From DASYQD01 sp963837455 (lineage in GTDB: Bacteria > Acidobacteriota > Thermoanaerobaculia > Multivoradales > JAIOJS01): 64,000 bases of DNA. The notes below the pieces were generated by a model. That model made no database searches, had not been told where the DNA came from, and saw nothing but the letters and a program-made list of their open reading frames with translations. This document shows positions 1 through 8,800 of the stretch, piece after piece; within the stretch, counting starts at the first letter, position 1; each line of letters begins with the position of its first letter. A program made the position numbers and the translations under genes. The DNA lies in the NCBI GenBank assembly GCA_963837455.1, contig CAWINM010000001.1:1860001-1924000 (forward strand), written 5' to 3'.

Positions 1-459
1 CGTCGCCACCTGGGCGCGGGCCGTCGGGCCACCGGGAATGGCGGCAGCGGCGAGCTGGTGGGCGCGCTCGTTGCCGGCGTTGCCGGCGTGCCCGCGCGCC
101 CAGCGCCAGGTCACCTGGTGGCGGCGCGCCGCGGTGTCGAGCGCCATCCAGAGATCGCGGTTCTTGACCGGCTCCTTGGTCGACGTCACCCAGCCGCGCC
201 GCCGCCAGCTCGCCAGCCAGCGCGTGATCCCTTGCTCGAGGTAGGTCGAGTCGGTGACGAGCTCGACCTCGGACCCCGGCGGCACCGCCTCGAGCGCCCG
301 CACCGCGGCGGTCAGCTCCATGCGGTTGTTGGTGGACTCGGCCTCGCCCCCCGAGAGCTCGCGACGGCCTTCCGGCAGCTCGACGACGGCGCCCCAGCCG
401 CCCGGGCCCGGATTCGGGCGGCAGCCGCCGTCGGTGTAGATGCGAATGGGAGCTGCCAC
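1..459 (-). CDS. rnhA: Ribonuclease HI, 3' end cut by window edge
   Basis: Cleaves the RNA strand of RNA-DNA hybrids in the cytoplasm during replication and repair. A GTG start gives 153 readable codons with no stop before the edge, against about 155 residues for the E. coli enzyme, so almost all of it is present. The fold signature is clear: IYTDGG with D10, NNRMEL with E48, VTDS with D70 and RGHAG with H124, all at E. coli numbering. The fourth metal-linked acidic position is not Asp: the E. coli ERCDELA segment reads ERAHQLA here, with His at position 134. D134 tolerates substitution better than the other three, so the enzyme is probably active. No strong Shine-Dalgarno is seen. The next gene, on the same strand, ends 49 bases upstream of this start. 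Confidence 0.93.
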   Translation of the reverse strand, partial: MAAPIRIYTDGGCRPNPGPGGWGAVVELPEGRRELSGGEAESTNNRMELTAAVRALEAVPPGSEVELVTDSTYLEQGITRWLASWRRRGWVTSTKEPVKNRDLWMALDTAARRHQVTWRWARGHAGNAGNERAHQLAAAAIPGGPTARAQVAT

Positions 460-508
460 GCGCGCGGAGGTTCTACCGCGGTGGCCCACGTTGTCAAACC
501 AACGAGCT

Positions 509-970
509 TCAGCCGCCTGTGGCGGCGCCACGCTTCGCCGCGCGCAGCGTGGCCTCCAGCGCGTCGAGGAACCGCGAGCGATGCTGACGGTCGAAGGGAG
601 CCGGGCCCCCGGTCACCATGCCGCGAGCGCGCAGGTGCGCCAGCACCTCGCGTGTCGCCAGCGCATCGCCGATGCTCTCGGCGTCGAAGCGACGCCCCTT
701 GGGCGTCAGCACCCAGGCGCCCTTGGCGATGGCGCGGGCGGCGAGCGGGATGTCGTCGCAGACCACGACGTCGCCGGCCTCCGCCAGCTCGGCCACGCGG
801 TCGTCGGCGGCATCGAAACGACCGCTCACCACCTCGAGGCGGACCGAGTCCTCCATCGGCACCGTCATCGCCGAATTCGCCACCAGCACCACCGGCAGGC
901 CGTGGCGGCGCGCCACCCGGTAGACCTCGTCCTTGACGGGGCAGGCGTCGGCGTCGACGAGGATCTTCAT
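509..970 (-). CDS. UPF0178 (YaiI/YqxD, DUF188) family protein
   Basis: The 153-residue product opens with MKILVDADACPVKDEVYRVA, the N-terminal signature of this widespread family, and has the typical length. It also carries the family blocks around VCDDIPLA and TPKGRRF, and the C-terminal part containing RARGMVTGG. The family has a small nuclease-like (PIN/NYN-type) fold with conserved aspartates (here in DADACP and CDDIP). No reaction is firmly established, so no function is assigned. The ATG at 970 is chosen because the family begins exactly there; the reading frame stays open further upstream without homology. It lies just upstream of rnhA on the same strand and may be co-transcribed with it. 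Confidence 0.92.
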   Translation of the reverse strand: MKILVDADACPVKDEVYRVARRHGLPVVLVANSAMTVPMEDSVRLEVVSGRFDAADDRVAELAEAGDVVVCDDIPLAARAIAKGAWVLTPKGRRFDAESIGDALATREVLAHLRARGMVTGGPAPFDRQHRSRFLDALEATLRAAKRGAATGG

Positions 971-1061
971 GGGGACGGCTGGACGTCGAGCGGAGGGCTC
1001 GATGCGGTTGATCTGGCGGCGGGCGCGCCGCCGGTGCTCGCGATGGGCATCGCGCCCAAGG

Positions 1062-2459
1062 CTACGGGAAGTAGCCCTTCGGCGCGCGCAGCTTGAGCCC
1101 GGCGCTCGAGACCACCCGCAGCGAACGCCACTGGTCGGCGAAGGCTGCCTCGGAGTGGAAGACGAGCTGGTACTGCTGCCGGAGCTCGCGGGCGATGCGG
1201 CCGTAGACGGCCGGGAGCTCGGCCTCGCGCTGGATGATGAAGTAGGTCGCGCCGGAATCCTCGGCAATGCGGGCGATACGACGCGCCTGCAGGCGCCCGA
1301 AGCCCAGCCTCATCCACCGCGAGAGCGGCTTGTTCTTGATCACCGGGTAGATCGGCACGCCGGCATAGCGGGCGTAGTAGACCAGGTGATCGAGCTCGAA
1401 GCGGCTGCCGCTGTCGGCGCCGTCGGTGAGGACGACGAGCGCACGGCGGCCGGGCTTCGTCTGGAGCTCATAGAGCATCGCGATGACGCTGTCGTAGAGG
1501 TGCGTGGCACCGACCGGCCTGATGTGGTCCACGGCCTGGGCGACGACGCTCGAGTCGTTGGTGTAGCCGGTGAGCCAGAAGGTCCGCTGGTTGAAGCCGA
1601 CCACCGCCATCCGGTCCTGTGGCCGCAGCAGCTCGCGCGCGAGCTCCCGCGCGGCGGCCTTCACCACCGGCAGCTCCTCGAGCATGCTCCCCGAGCAGTC
1701 GATGAGCAGGATGACGTGCAGGGGCTGCTTCTGCGCCGCCACCAGCCTGTCGATCGGTCGTGGCACGCCGCCGTCCACGAGCTCGATGGCATCGGCGCGG
1801 AGCGGCGTGTCGGTTCCCACCACCGAGACCGGGATCTGCTGCTCGACGACCTCCGTCGAGGCATGGGGGCTGTCGCCGAAGAAGAGGACGTCGTTGGCCT
1901 CCCCGGCGGTGGTGTGCGCGAGGACGCGTGCGTAGACGGCGCCGGGAAAGCGCGCGGCGTCGACCGCGGCGACGTAGGGCGCCGCGCTGTCGCTGGCCAC
2001 ACGCTCCTCGCCGACGAAGAAGTCGATGGCGCCGATGCGCACCTGAGCGGGCTGGAGGACGTTCGCGCGCAGCTCCACGGTGCCGCTCGGCGGCCAGCTC
2101 TCGGGGCCTTCCAGCCGCACCCGCAACGGTGGCCGCGGGTCGTTGATCACCATCTCGTCCTCGCCGGCGATCGTGCCGTGCGCGTCGTAGCCGACCGCCC
2201 GCACGCGCAGGCGGCGGATGTAGAAGCCGACGTTCAGCGTCGACGTCAGCGCTCGCCCCGGGGAGGAGCCGCGAGGCACACCGTTGACGAAGAGCACCAG
2301 CCGCTCGACCGGCGCGGTTGCCACCACCGGGACCTGGAGGGTGCCCGAGACCAGGCCGGTGGGCTTGTCGGTGATGCGGACGGTCTGCGCCTGGGCGCTG
2401 GCGCAGAGTGCGAGCGGCAGGACCAGGCGGAGGCAACGGCGGATCGGCAACGGGCTCAC
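1062..2459 (-). CDS. Secreted VWFA-related protein, acidobacterial type
   Basis: A probable exported von Willebrand A protein of the acidobacterial VWFA-related family. A GTG start at 2459 gives a compact signal peptide (two Arg, then LVLPLALCASAQA) and a 465-residue product. An in-frame ATG at 2612 would add 51 residues with no homology before the signal, so it is less likely. A beta-rich N-terminal half is followed by a VWA domain from about residue 245, with the metal-ion-dependent adhesion motif DCSGSM near residue 254 and VVLTDGADSG further on. The protein ends in APKGYFP, close to the usual family ending. It probably binds protein or matrix ligands outside the cytoplasmic membrane. No clear Shine-Dalgarno supports either start. 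Partner unknown. Confidence 0.85.
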   Translation of the reverse strand: MSPLPIRRCLRLVLPLALCASAQAQTVRITDKPTGLVSGTLQVPVVATAPVERLVLFVNGVPRGSSPGRALTSTLNVGFYIRRLRVRAVGYDAHGTIAGEDEMVINDPRPPLRVRLEGPESWPPSGTVELRANVLQPAQVRIGAIDFFVGEERVASDSAAPYVAAVDAARFPGAVYARVLAHTTAGEANDVLFFGDSPHASTEVVEQQIPVSVVGTDTPLRADAIELVDGGVPRPIDRLVAAQKQPLHVILLIDCSGSMLEELPVVKAAARELARELLRPQDRMAVVGFNQRTFWLTGYTNDSSVVAQAVDHIRPVGATHLYDSVIAMLYELQTKPGRRALVVLTDGADSGSRFELDHLVYYARYAGVPIYPVIKNKPLSRWMRLGFGRLQARRIARIAEDSGATYFIIQREAELPAVYGRIARELRQQYQLVFHSEAAFADQWRSLRVVSSAGLKLRAPKGYFP

Positions 2460-2667
2460 TGCGGGTGCAACAGCCGGGCGGCGCTCGTTGTTCCGCGCGC
2501 GCGAGCGGGCCTCTCGAGCTGCCGCGCCGCTTGCCGCCGAGCGACCACGCAAGCTCGTCGACGCTGGGCTCGATGCGGCCGCCGGCGGTCCGTCGAAGAT
2601 CCGCTCGGGCATGTTCCGCTGGGTATCGCGGTGACTCCGATCGGCTGCCGACCGGCCCTCCGATCCG

Positions 2668-2970
2668 CTACCCCGCGTGCCGGTCGCGGGCGCGACGCGC
2701 CTCCAGCGCGGAGAGGAAGCTGTCGAGCTCGCGCAGGGCAGCGCCGTAGGCGTTGTAGGGATCGGCGGCCGTCTCACCCAGCCGTGCGTAGAGGGCCAGC
2801 TCGGGCTCGACGGGGATGGGCGCGCTCGCCCTCACGGCGACTCCGAGCGACCGCAGCCGCTGCGTGGCGATGGCAACCAGCAGCGCATCGGCGGTGAGGT
2901 CGCCGCGCTCGAGGGAGCGCAGGCCGCGGGTGATCCTCGCGGCCGCCGGGAGACCGCCGAAGTCGCTCAT
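2668..2970 (-). CDS. Small helical protein coupled to nucleotidyltransferase
   Basis: A 100-residue, Ala/Leu/Arg-rich, mostly helical protein that I do not recognise. Its ATG overlaps the stop of the upstream nucleotidyltransferase gene in an ATGA overlap at 2967-2970, so the two are translationally coupled and probably act together. There is no signal peptide or membrane segment. The middle holds a run like DALLVAIATQRLRSLGV and the C-terminus a helix like ELDSFLSALEARRARD. The arrangement, a minimal nucleotidyltransferase followed by a short helical partner, recalls toxin-antitoxin and HEPN/MNT-like pairs. No HEPN catalytic motif (RxxxxH) is visible here, so a specific assignment is not justified. 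Confidence 0.7.
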   Translation of the reverse strand: MSDFGGLPAAARITRGLRSLERGDLTADALLVAIATQRLRSLGVAVRASAPIPVEPELALYARLGETAADPYNAYGAALRELDSFLSALEARRARDRHAG

Positions 2971-3491
2971 CGGGCGCCGAGAAACCCCCGCACCCTGAGC
3001 TCGAGCTGCTCGGCGTCGAGGGCCGGGTAGCGGATCAGCGCACTGCGAATCTCCTCGAAGGCGCGCCCAATCTCGTCCCGGGTGACCAGCCCGCGCTCGA
3101 CCATCGCGCCGGCGTCCGCGAGGTCGCGATCGTGGGCGCGCGCCAGCTTGGCGAGGGCCTGCGCGCGCAGGTCGTAGTGGTAGAAGTCGACCTCGCCGTG
3201 GCGAGCGATGAATCGTGAGTGGCTCTGCCAGCCCGGGAGGGGCGGGATGAACTGGTCCGGTGCGGCGAGCTCGATGTTGAGGTCGAGCTCCCGCTTCAGG
3301 GCGGCGATGGCCTCGAAGATGCCGCGCGGCTCGGGATCGAGCTTGAGGTCGACGTCGACGGTGCTGGCTCGCCACCCCTCGAGCAGCGCGGTGGCACCGC
3401 CCACCAGGTAGACGCGCCCGGGGCCCAACGATCGTCGCCCCAGCTCCTCGAGGAGACGATGAACCCTCGCCGCATCGGCCGACTTCCGCAT
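2967..3491 (-). CDS. Nucleotidyltransferase-fold protein (AbiEii/DUF6036-like)
   Basis: A 174-residue protein with the polymerase-beta-like nucleotidyltransferase core: YLVGGATALLEG followed by STVDVDLKLDP, giving the GG and DxD elements of the AbiEii/DUF6036 group. A later acidic strand, HGEVDFYHYD, may supply the third metal ligand. The C-terminal half is helical (LAKLARAHDRDLADAGAMVE), as in family members that score lysine-rich and acidic helices after the core. Some relatives are the enzymatic half of type IV-like toxin-antitoxin pairs; others are uncharacterised. The ATG start has no strong Shine-Dalgarno. The downstream 100-residue gene overlaps its stop by four bases, which suggests a two-component module. 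Confidence 0.8.
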   Translation of the reverse strand: MRKSADAARVHRLLEELGRRSLGPGRVYLVGGATALLEGWRASTVDVDLKLDPEPRGIFEAIAALKRELDLNIELAAPDQFIPPLPGWQSHSRFIARHGEVDFYHYDLRAQALAKLARAHDRDLADAGAMVERGLVTRDEIGRAFEEIRSALIRYPALDAEQLELRVRGFLGAR

Positions 3492-3599
3492 CGAGAGACT
3501 CTAGTCGGATTGCCACGGAGGCCCAAGCCGCGAGAGCGAAGCCGGGGTCGCCGCGGCCGGCGACGTCAGCGGGAGTCGTGCACGAAGCGAGCCTCCCCG

Positions 3600-5699
3600 C
3601 TATCGCGCCCCTGCCCGCACCAGCACCCCCACGGTCTCGAGCGCGCGCAGGTACTCGACCACCGCGGCCAGCGGCACCGGACCGTAGATGGCGGTGAGCG
3701 TGTCGCGGATCTCCTGCACGCTGCGCCTGCCATCGACGAGGTTCAAGGCCTCGTACGCGTAGTCGCCCCCGCCGTGGGTCGGCTGGGCGGCGAGCAGCGC
3801 CAGCGCCCCCTGCCTCTCCTTTCCCAGGTGCGCTTCCAGGTAGTCGTAGCCAAAGACGCTCATCGGTCCCCGCGGCGTGGGCTGGCGACGGAACACCAGC
3901 GCTCCGTCGCCGTGCGGCGAGGGTGCCGGGGGCACGCCGCCGAGCAGCCGCTCGCAGCCGGCGAGGAAGCGCTCCGTCTCGGGGTCCAGGCCGGCGCTCG
4001 CCATGCCACCGGCGACGAATCGAGCGAGCGAGGCATGGACCTCGCGCTCGTAGGAGCTCCAGAAGCGAGTGAGGTCGGCGGCCTCCTCCGCGGGCACCAC
4101 CGCGCGCCGCTCGACCAGGGTGGCGAGCCGCCGCAGGGTGGCGGCGCGCAGCAGCGGCCGCACCGTTGCCGCGCCCGGGGCATCGAGGTCGGCGAGCACC
4201 AGCGCCGAGGCGGCGGCGAGAAAGCCGGCGCGCTCGAGCTTGGTGGGGTCGATGTTGGCGGCGACGTCGCCGGTGGTGTGGATATAGCGGTCGGGCCAGT
4301 CGTTGAAGTAGAGGGCCGGCACTCGGTACGAGCCGTCGCTCCAGACATCGTGGTCGCTGCCGCCGGTGTAGTCGGCGAGCTCGGCGAGCAGCGGCTCCTT
4401 GCCACCCTGGGGCGCCACCAGCGGCCAGTCGGCGTGGCCGCCGGCCGCGAAGTCGTAGGTCTCGCGGTTGACAAAGGCGCCGAGTGCCGCCGCCACGTCG
4501 TAGACGAACGACGGCAGGCTCGCCGGCCCGCGGGTGACGTGAAACACCGCCTTGGTCACCGGGCCGCCACCCACCATGTCGAGGTGGATGACGGCGCGGG
4601 CGCGGGCGGCGATCTCCGGGCGCTGGTCGAGCAGCGCCAGCGTTCCCTCGACCTCGTTGGGGAAGACGAAGCGGAGCGTCCGCGCCGGCCGCGGCAGCCG
4701 CCCCTCGGCGACGAGCTTGGACAGCGAGCGCGCCACCTCGAGGATGGTCGCGCAGCCGCTGGCGTTGTCGTTGGCCCCCGGGCGCGGGTGGTCGAGGTGG
4801 CAGCTGAAGGTGAGCTCCTGGTCCCGCCGCGCCGGGTCGCCTCCGGGGAGCGTCGCCGTCACCACCTGATACGAGCCGGCATGCTGTCCCGCCCTTACCT
4901 TGGCGGCCAGGCGCACCGTCTCGCCGCGACCGAGCCGAGCCTGGAAGTCGCGCGCCGTCGCTGGCGACACCATGAAGGCGAAGCTCGGTGTCGCATGGAA
5001 GCTCCCCAGGTGCCCCCAGCGCACCAGTGTGGCGTCGTCGCCCCACCAGGCGTTGTGCTGGTTCTGCGCCCAGCTGACGATGCCGGCGGCACCCAGCTTC
5101 TCGATCGCCAGCGGCTCGACGGCTTCCGGCTGCGACGAGGTGAGCACCAGCTTGCCGCGCACGTCGCGCCCGACGTAGTCCGCCTCGGAGGTGCCGGTGC
5201 CCACGTCGACGAGGTCGGTCTCCGCCTCGCCGCTCTCGCTGTCCTGGGCGAGGGTGAGCGGTACCGCGTTCCAGCTCGCCAGGCGGCGGGCGCGGCTCCA
5301 GTGCGCCGGCGCGCCGGCGGCGGTCTCGTCGCGACGCAGCTCCCACAGCTCGGCGAAGTCAGCGTCCCACGGCCGGCGCGACCGCTGGGTGCCGTAGAAG
5401 GTCTTCCCATCGGCGGGGATCGACACGATCTCGACGTCGGCGAGCCCGTAACGAGAGAGCTCGCTGGCGACGAGCTCCGCCGCCGCAGCGAACCCGCGCG
5501 AGCCACGCATGCGGTGCTGCCGCGCGATGAGCTCGAGGTTGCGCTCGGCGGTCTCGCCGGAGATCTCCTGCGCCAGCGCGGTGGCGCTCGCCACCGGCAG
5601 CAGGGGCGGCGCCGCGGCGGCCGCCGGTGCCGCGCCGGCGAGGGGGAACGCGACCAGCGCGACGAGCGTTACCAGCAGCGGGATCCGCGAACGGGACAT
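3600..5699 (-). CDS. Secreted M28 family zinc aminopeptidase with PA domain
   Basis: A 699-residue exported metallopeptidase that should remove N-terminal residues from peptides outside the cytoplasmic membrane. A signal peptide covers residues 1 to about 30. A protease-associated insertion (ADYVGRDVRGKLVLTSS to GAAGIVSW) spans about residues 165-215. The M28 zinc site follows: His and Asp in CHLDHPRPGANDNASG near 298-310, Glu in FPNEVEG near 348, Asp in HLDMVGG and His in YIHTTGD near 476. The last 60 residues (NLVDGRRSVQEIRDTLTAIYG) resemble a small winged-helix or PqqD-like module found at the end of related acidobacterial peptidases. GAGGAG precedes the ATG. The gene looks monocistronic and is followed by the nucleotidyltransferase module. 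Confidence 0.93.
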   Translation of the reverse strand: MSRSRIPLLVTLVALVAFPLAGAAPAAAAAPPLLPVASATALAQEISGETAERNLELIARQHRMRGSRGFAAAAELVASELSRYGLADVEIVSIPADGKTFYGTQRSRRPWDADFAELWELRRDETAAGAPAHWSRARRLASWNAVPLTLAQDSESGEAETDLVDVGTGTSEADYVGRDVRGKLVLTSSQPEAVEPLAIEKLGAAGIVSWAQNQHNAWWGDDATLVRWGHLGSFHATPSFAFMVSPATARDFQARLGRGETVRLAAKVRAGQHAGSYQVVTATLPGGDPARRDQELTFSCHLDHPRPGANDNASGCATILEVARSLSKLVAEGRLPRPARTLRFVFPNEVEGTLALLDQRPEIAARARAVIHLDMVGGGPVTKAVFHVTRGPASLPSFVYDVAAALGAFVNRETYDFAAGGHADWPLVAPQGGKEPLLAELADYTGGSDHDVWSDGSYRVPALYFNDWPDRYIHTTGDVAANIDPTKLERAGFLAAASALVLADLDAPGAATVRPLLRAATLRRLATLVERRAVVPAEEAADLTRFWSSYEREVHASLARFVAGGMASAGLDPETERFLAGCERLLGGVPPAPSPHGDGALVFRRQPTPRGPMSVFGYDYLEAHLGKERQGALALLAAQPTHGGGDYAYEALNLVDGRRSVQEIRDTLTAIYGPVPLAAVVEYLRALETVGVLVRAGAR

Positions 5700-5834
5700 G
5701 CCGATCTCCTCGAGGTGGTCCGACGCGAAGCGCGTGGATCATACCCACCTCGGGTCGCCGCCGATCGAGCCGCGCGCGCGAAGCCCGAGCGGTGTCGTCG
5801 GCGGCGGAGGCGCATCCCGACGCGGGGCCGCGCG

Positions 5835-8800
5835 TCAGCGGAAGTGGATCTGGACGCCGATCCGGAAGGTGCGCGGAGCGATCACCTCGGTGACGAAGCT
5901 CGAGGCTGGTGCCTGCGGATCGGCGGCGTCCGCACCCACGCCGAGGCGAAGGTCGCGCTGCAGCACGTACCGCTCGTCGAGTAGGTTGAAGCAGTCGATC
6001 GCCAGCGTCAGACCGAGGCCGCGGGCGGCGATCTCCTTGTCGATGCCGGCGTCGAGCAGGTGCACGTCGGCGAGCCGGAAGTCGTCGTTGCCGACCACCT
6101 GCAGGTCGGTAAACCCGGGAATGCCCTGGCGCTGGCGGAAGCCGAGCCGTTCGTAGTACGGAAGCGGGTACCCCTCGCGCCCGCTTACTGCGGCGGCGAC
6201 GTCGAACCCCCACCGCTGGGTGGGTGCCACCTGGAAGAGGCCGTCGAGGTCATACGACCACCCGCTGTTGACGAACACGGCCGTCTTCTCGCCCGGCCCA
6301 CCGCTGGGGCCGGCGAGCACCGGCTCGCCGTCGAAGCCGCCGCCGAGAACCCGCGTGGGGTCCTCCCGCTCGCCGTCGGGCACCCGCCATCGCCAGTCCG
6401 ACCAGGTCACGTTGCCGCGCAGCATCCAGCGGCTCGCCAACCGCTTGGTCATGGTCAGCGAGGCGCCGAGGTACTCCTGCCGGCGGTCGCCGTTCTCGAG
6501 GTAGGTGCCGCCGCGGCTGGCGACGCCGGGCCGCAGCTGCCAGTAGGTGTAGGTGGAATCCTGGCCGTCGGGGAGACCGCCCGGGCGGATGACGGTGACG
6601 GGCTCGTAGTCGGCCCGCGTGTGGCGGCGGCCGATGGTGGCGAGGTTGTCCGGCGAGTAGGGGTCGCCGTCGAAGACCAGGAGCTCCCGCTCGAGCAGCC
6701 CGGTGAGGCGACGGTAGGTGAGGTCGAGGCCGACCGTCAGCTCGGGCAGCAACGCATGCTCCGCCCCGACGACGAGCTCGTCGGTCATCGGCGCGTGGAG
6801 CCCGGGGTCGACGCCGTTGCTCTGCAGCACGCCGCGACCGATCGGGTCGTAGGCGGCGCCGAAGCCGAGGCCGTCGCCGCCGTCGATGACGCCGTCGCCG
6901 TTGCGGTCGACGACGTCGCCGCGGGTAACCAGTCCGGCTGCCGCCGCGGGGTCGCTCACCAGCAGGTAGACGTAGCCGGGCAGGGCGAGCGGGTCGAGCT
7001 GGGCGGTGGCGGCGGCGCCGAGCTGGTCGGCGAAGCGCGCGTAGCTCGCGCGCAGGAGGGTCTTGCGCTCGGCGCCCAGCGCGTAGGTGAGACCGAGACG
7101 CGGGACGAGCGACCTCCACGCGAAGCCGGCGTCGCCGCCGCCGGACCCGGCTGCCGGCAGCAGGGCAGGAAGCACCGGGTTCGCGCCCACCGCGCGGGGA
7201 CCGAAGCGACCCCGTTGCTCGTCGTAGCGGAGGCCCAGCTTGGCGGTTACCGCGCCGACCGACAGCGTGTCCTCCACGAAGGCGCTCGCATACTGGTCGG
7301 TCACGTCGAGCGAGGCAGCGCGCCCGGCCGCGAGGAGGTCGTAGCCGCCGAAGTCGTCCACCGAGAGCGCGTAGCCCGCGCCTCCCCACCCCGAGCGCGA
7401 GCGGTCGACGGCGGTACGGTAGCCGGCGCCCAGCTTGAGCTCATGGGAGAGCCTGCCGTTGCTGAAGAAGAGCGAGGCGTCGGCCTTGAGCTGCCGCTGC
7501 GGGCGCTCCGTACGGAGGAGGCGGTAGCTGTTGTGCCAGACGTCCTGCCGGTCGCGGAAGGCGCTCCGGTCGGTGCCGCCCCGAGGCGCCAGCTCGAAGC
7601 CGCCGTCGACGATGGAGCCCAGGCCGGTGAGGTAGAGATCGGAGCTGAAGATCTCGGTGTCTTCGAGCTTGGCCGCGGTCGGCGTCCCTCCGCGCGGCGA
7701 CTCCCCGCACGCCGACTCCTGCCGCCGGAAGGGACCGGCATCGAGGCCGATCGCGTGGCGGCCACCGTCGAAGGCGAACAGCACAGCCGAGTTGCTCGCC
7801 GTGACCTGGCTGTTGCTCTTGAGGTTGACCGTCTCGATCTCGGTGGACGCCGCGAGGCCGCCGAGGGCCTGCCGATCGACCCGCTGCCTGCCGTACGCTC
7901 CCCACGTCCACAGGCGGTCTCGAACCACGGGGCCTCCGAGCTCGACGCCGTGCTCCTCGGCTCTGACCACGCGGTCACCTTGCGCGCTCGCCGCCTGCGC
8001 CGAGCCCGCGGGGCTCGCCACGCCGCGGTTCCAGGGGCCCGGCCTGCCGAGGTCGGCCTGGCTGAGGTCGGCAGCGGAGGTCCAACCGTCGCCGACGAGG
8101 TAGAAGCGTCCGGAGCCGCGCCACTCGTTGGTGCCTCGCTTGGTCACCATGTTGAGGGTCACGCCGCCGGTGGCGTTGGCCGCGTCGGCGCCGCCGGTGG
8201 TGACCTGCATCTCCTCGAAGGCGTCGAAGTCGAAGTACGACGGCGAGGCGCCGAGGGCCGCCATGTCGGTGATGACCACGCCGTCCACGGACCAGGTCGT
8301 CTGGCCCATCGCCGAGCCGGGGCCGACGTGCCGGTCCTGCTGGCCGCTCTCGCTGCCGCCCACGTTGATGCGATCGGTGAGCACCCCCGGGGTCGACTGC
8401 AGGAGCGCCCAGGGATCGCGGGCAGTGGGGATCTTCTCGAGCTCGGTCTCGCTGACCGTGGCGCCGGTCGAGATCCGCCGCTCGTCGAGCAGCGGCGACT
8501 CGGCCGTCACCGTGATCGCGTCCTCGACGCCATGGCTGTCCAGGTCGGGATCGGCGCTCGCGGGCCTCGGCACCGCGCCGCGTGCCACGGCGCCCGGGAT
8601 GCGGTAGCTCTCCGGCGCCACCTGCGCCGGCCGCGCCGCCGCCTCCTCCATCACCACGAAGCTCGTGTACGGCGTGACCAGGCGATGCGCCAACCCGAGA
8701 GCCGTGACCTCGCGCGCCACCTCGCCGCCGTCGCCCCCCGCGGTCAGGCTGTCGAGCAAGGCCTGCACCTTGCGGCTCGCCCACAGCTCGTCGAGACCCG

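Noticed and set aside
3219..5984. A 921-codon plus-strand frame opposite the M28 peptidase gene
   Set aside because: It is antisense to a gene with clear domains and signal peptide, and its product is low-complexity Arg/Gly/Ala sequence caused by the GC bias.
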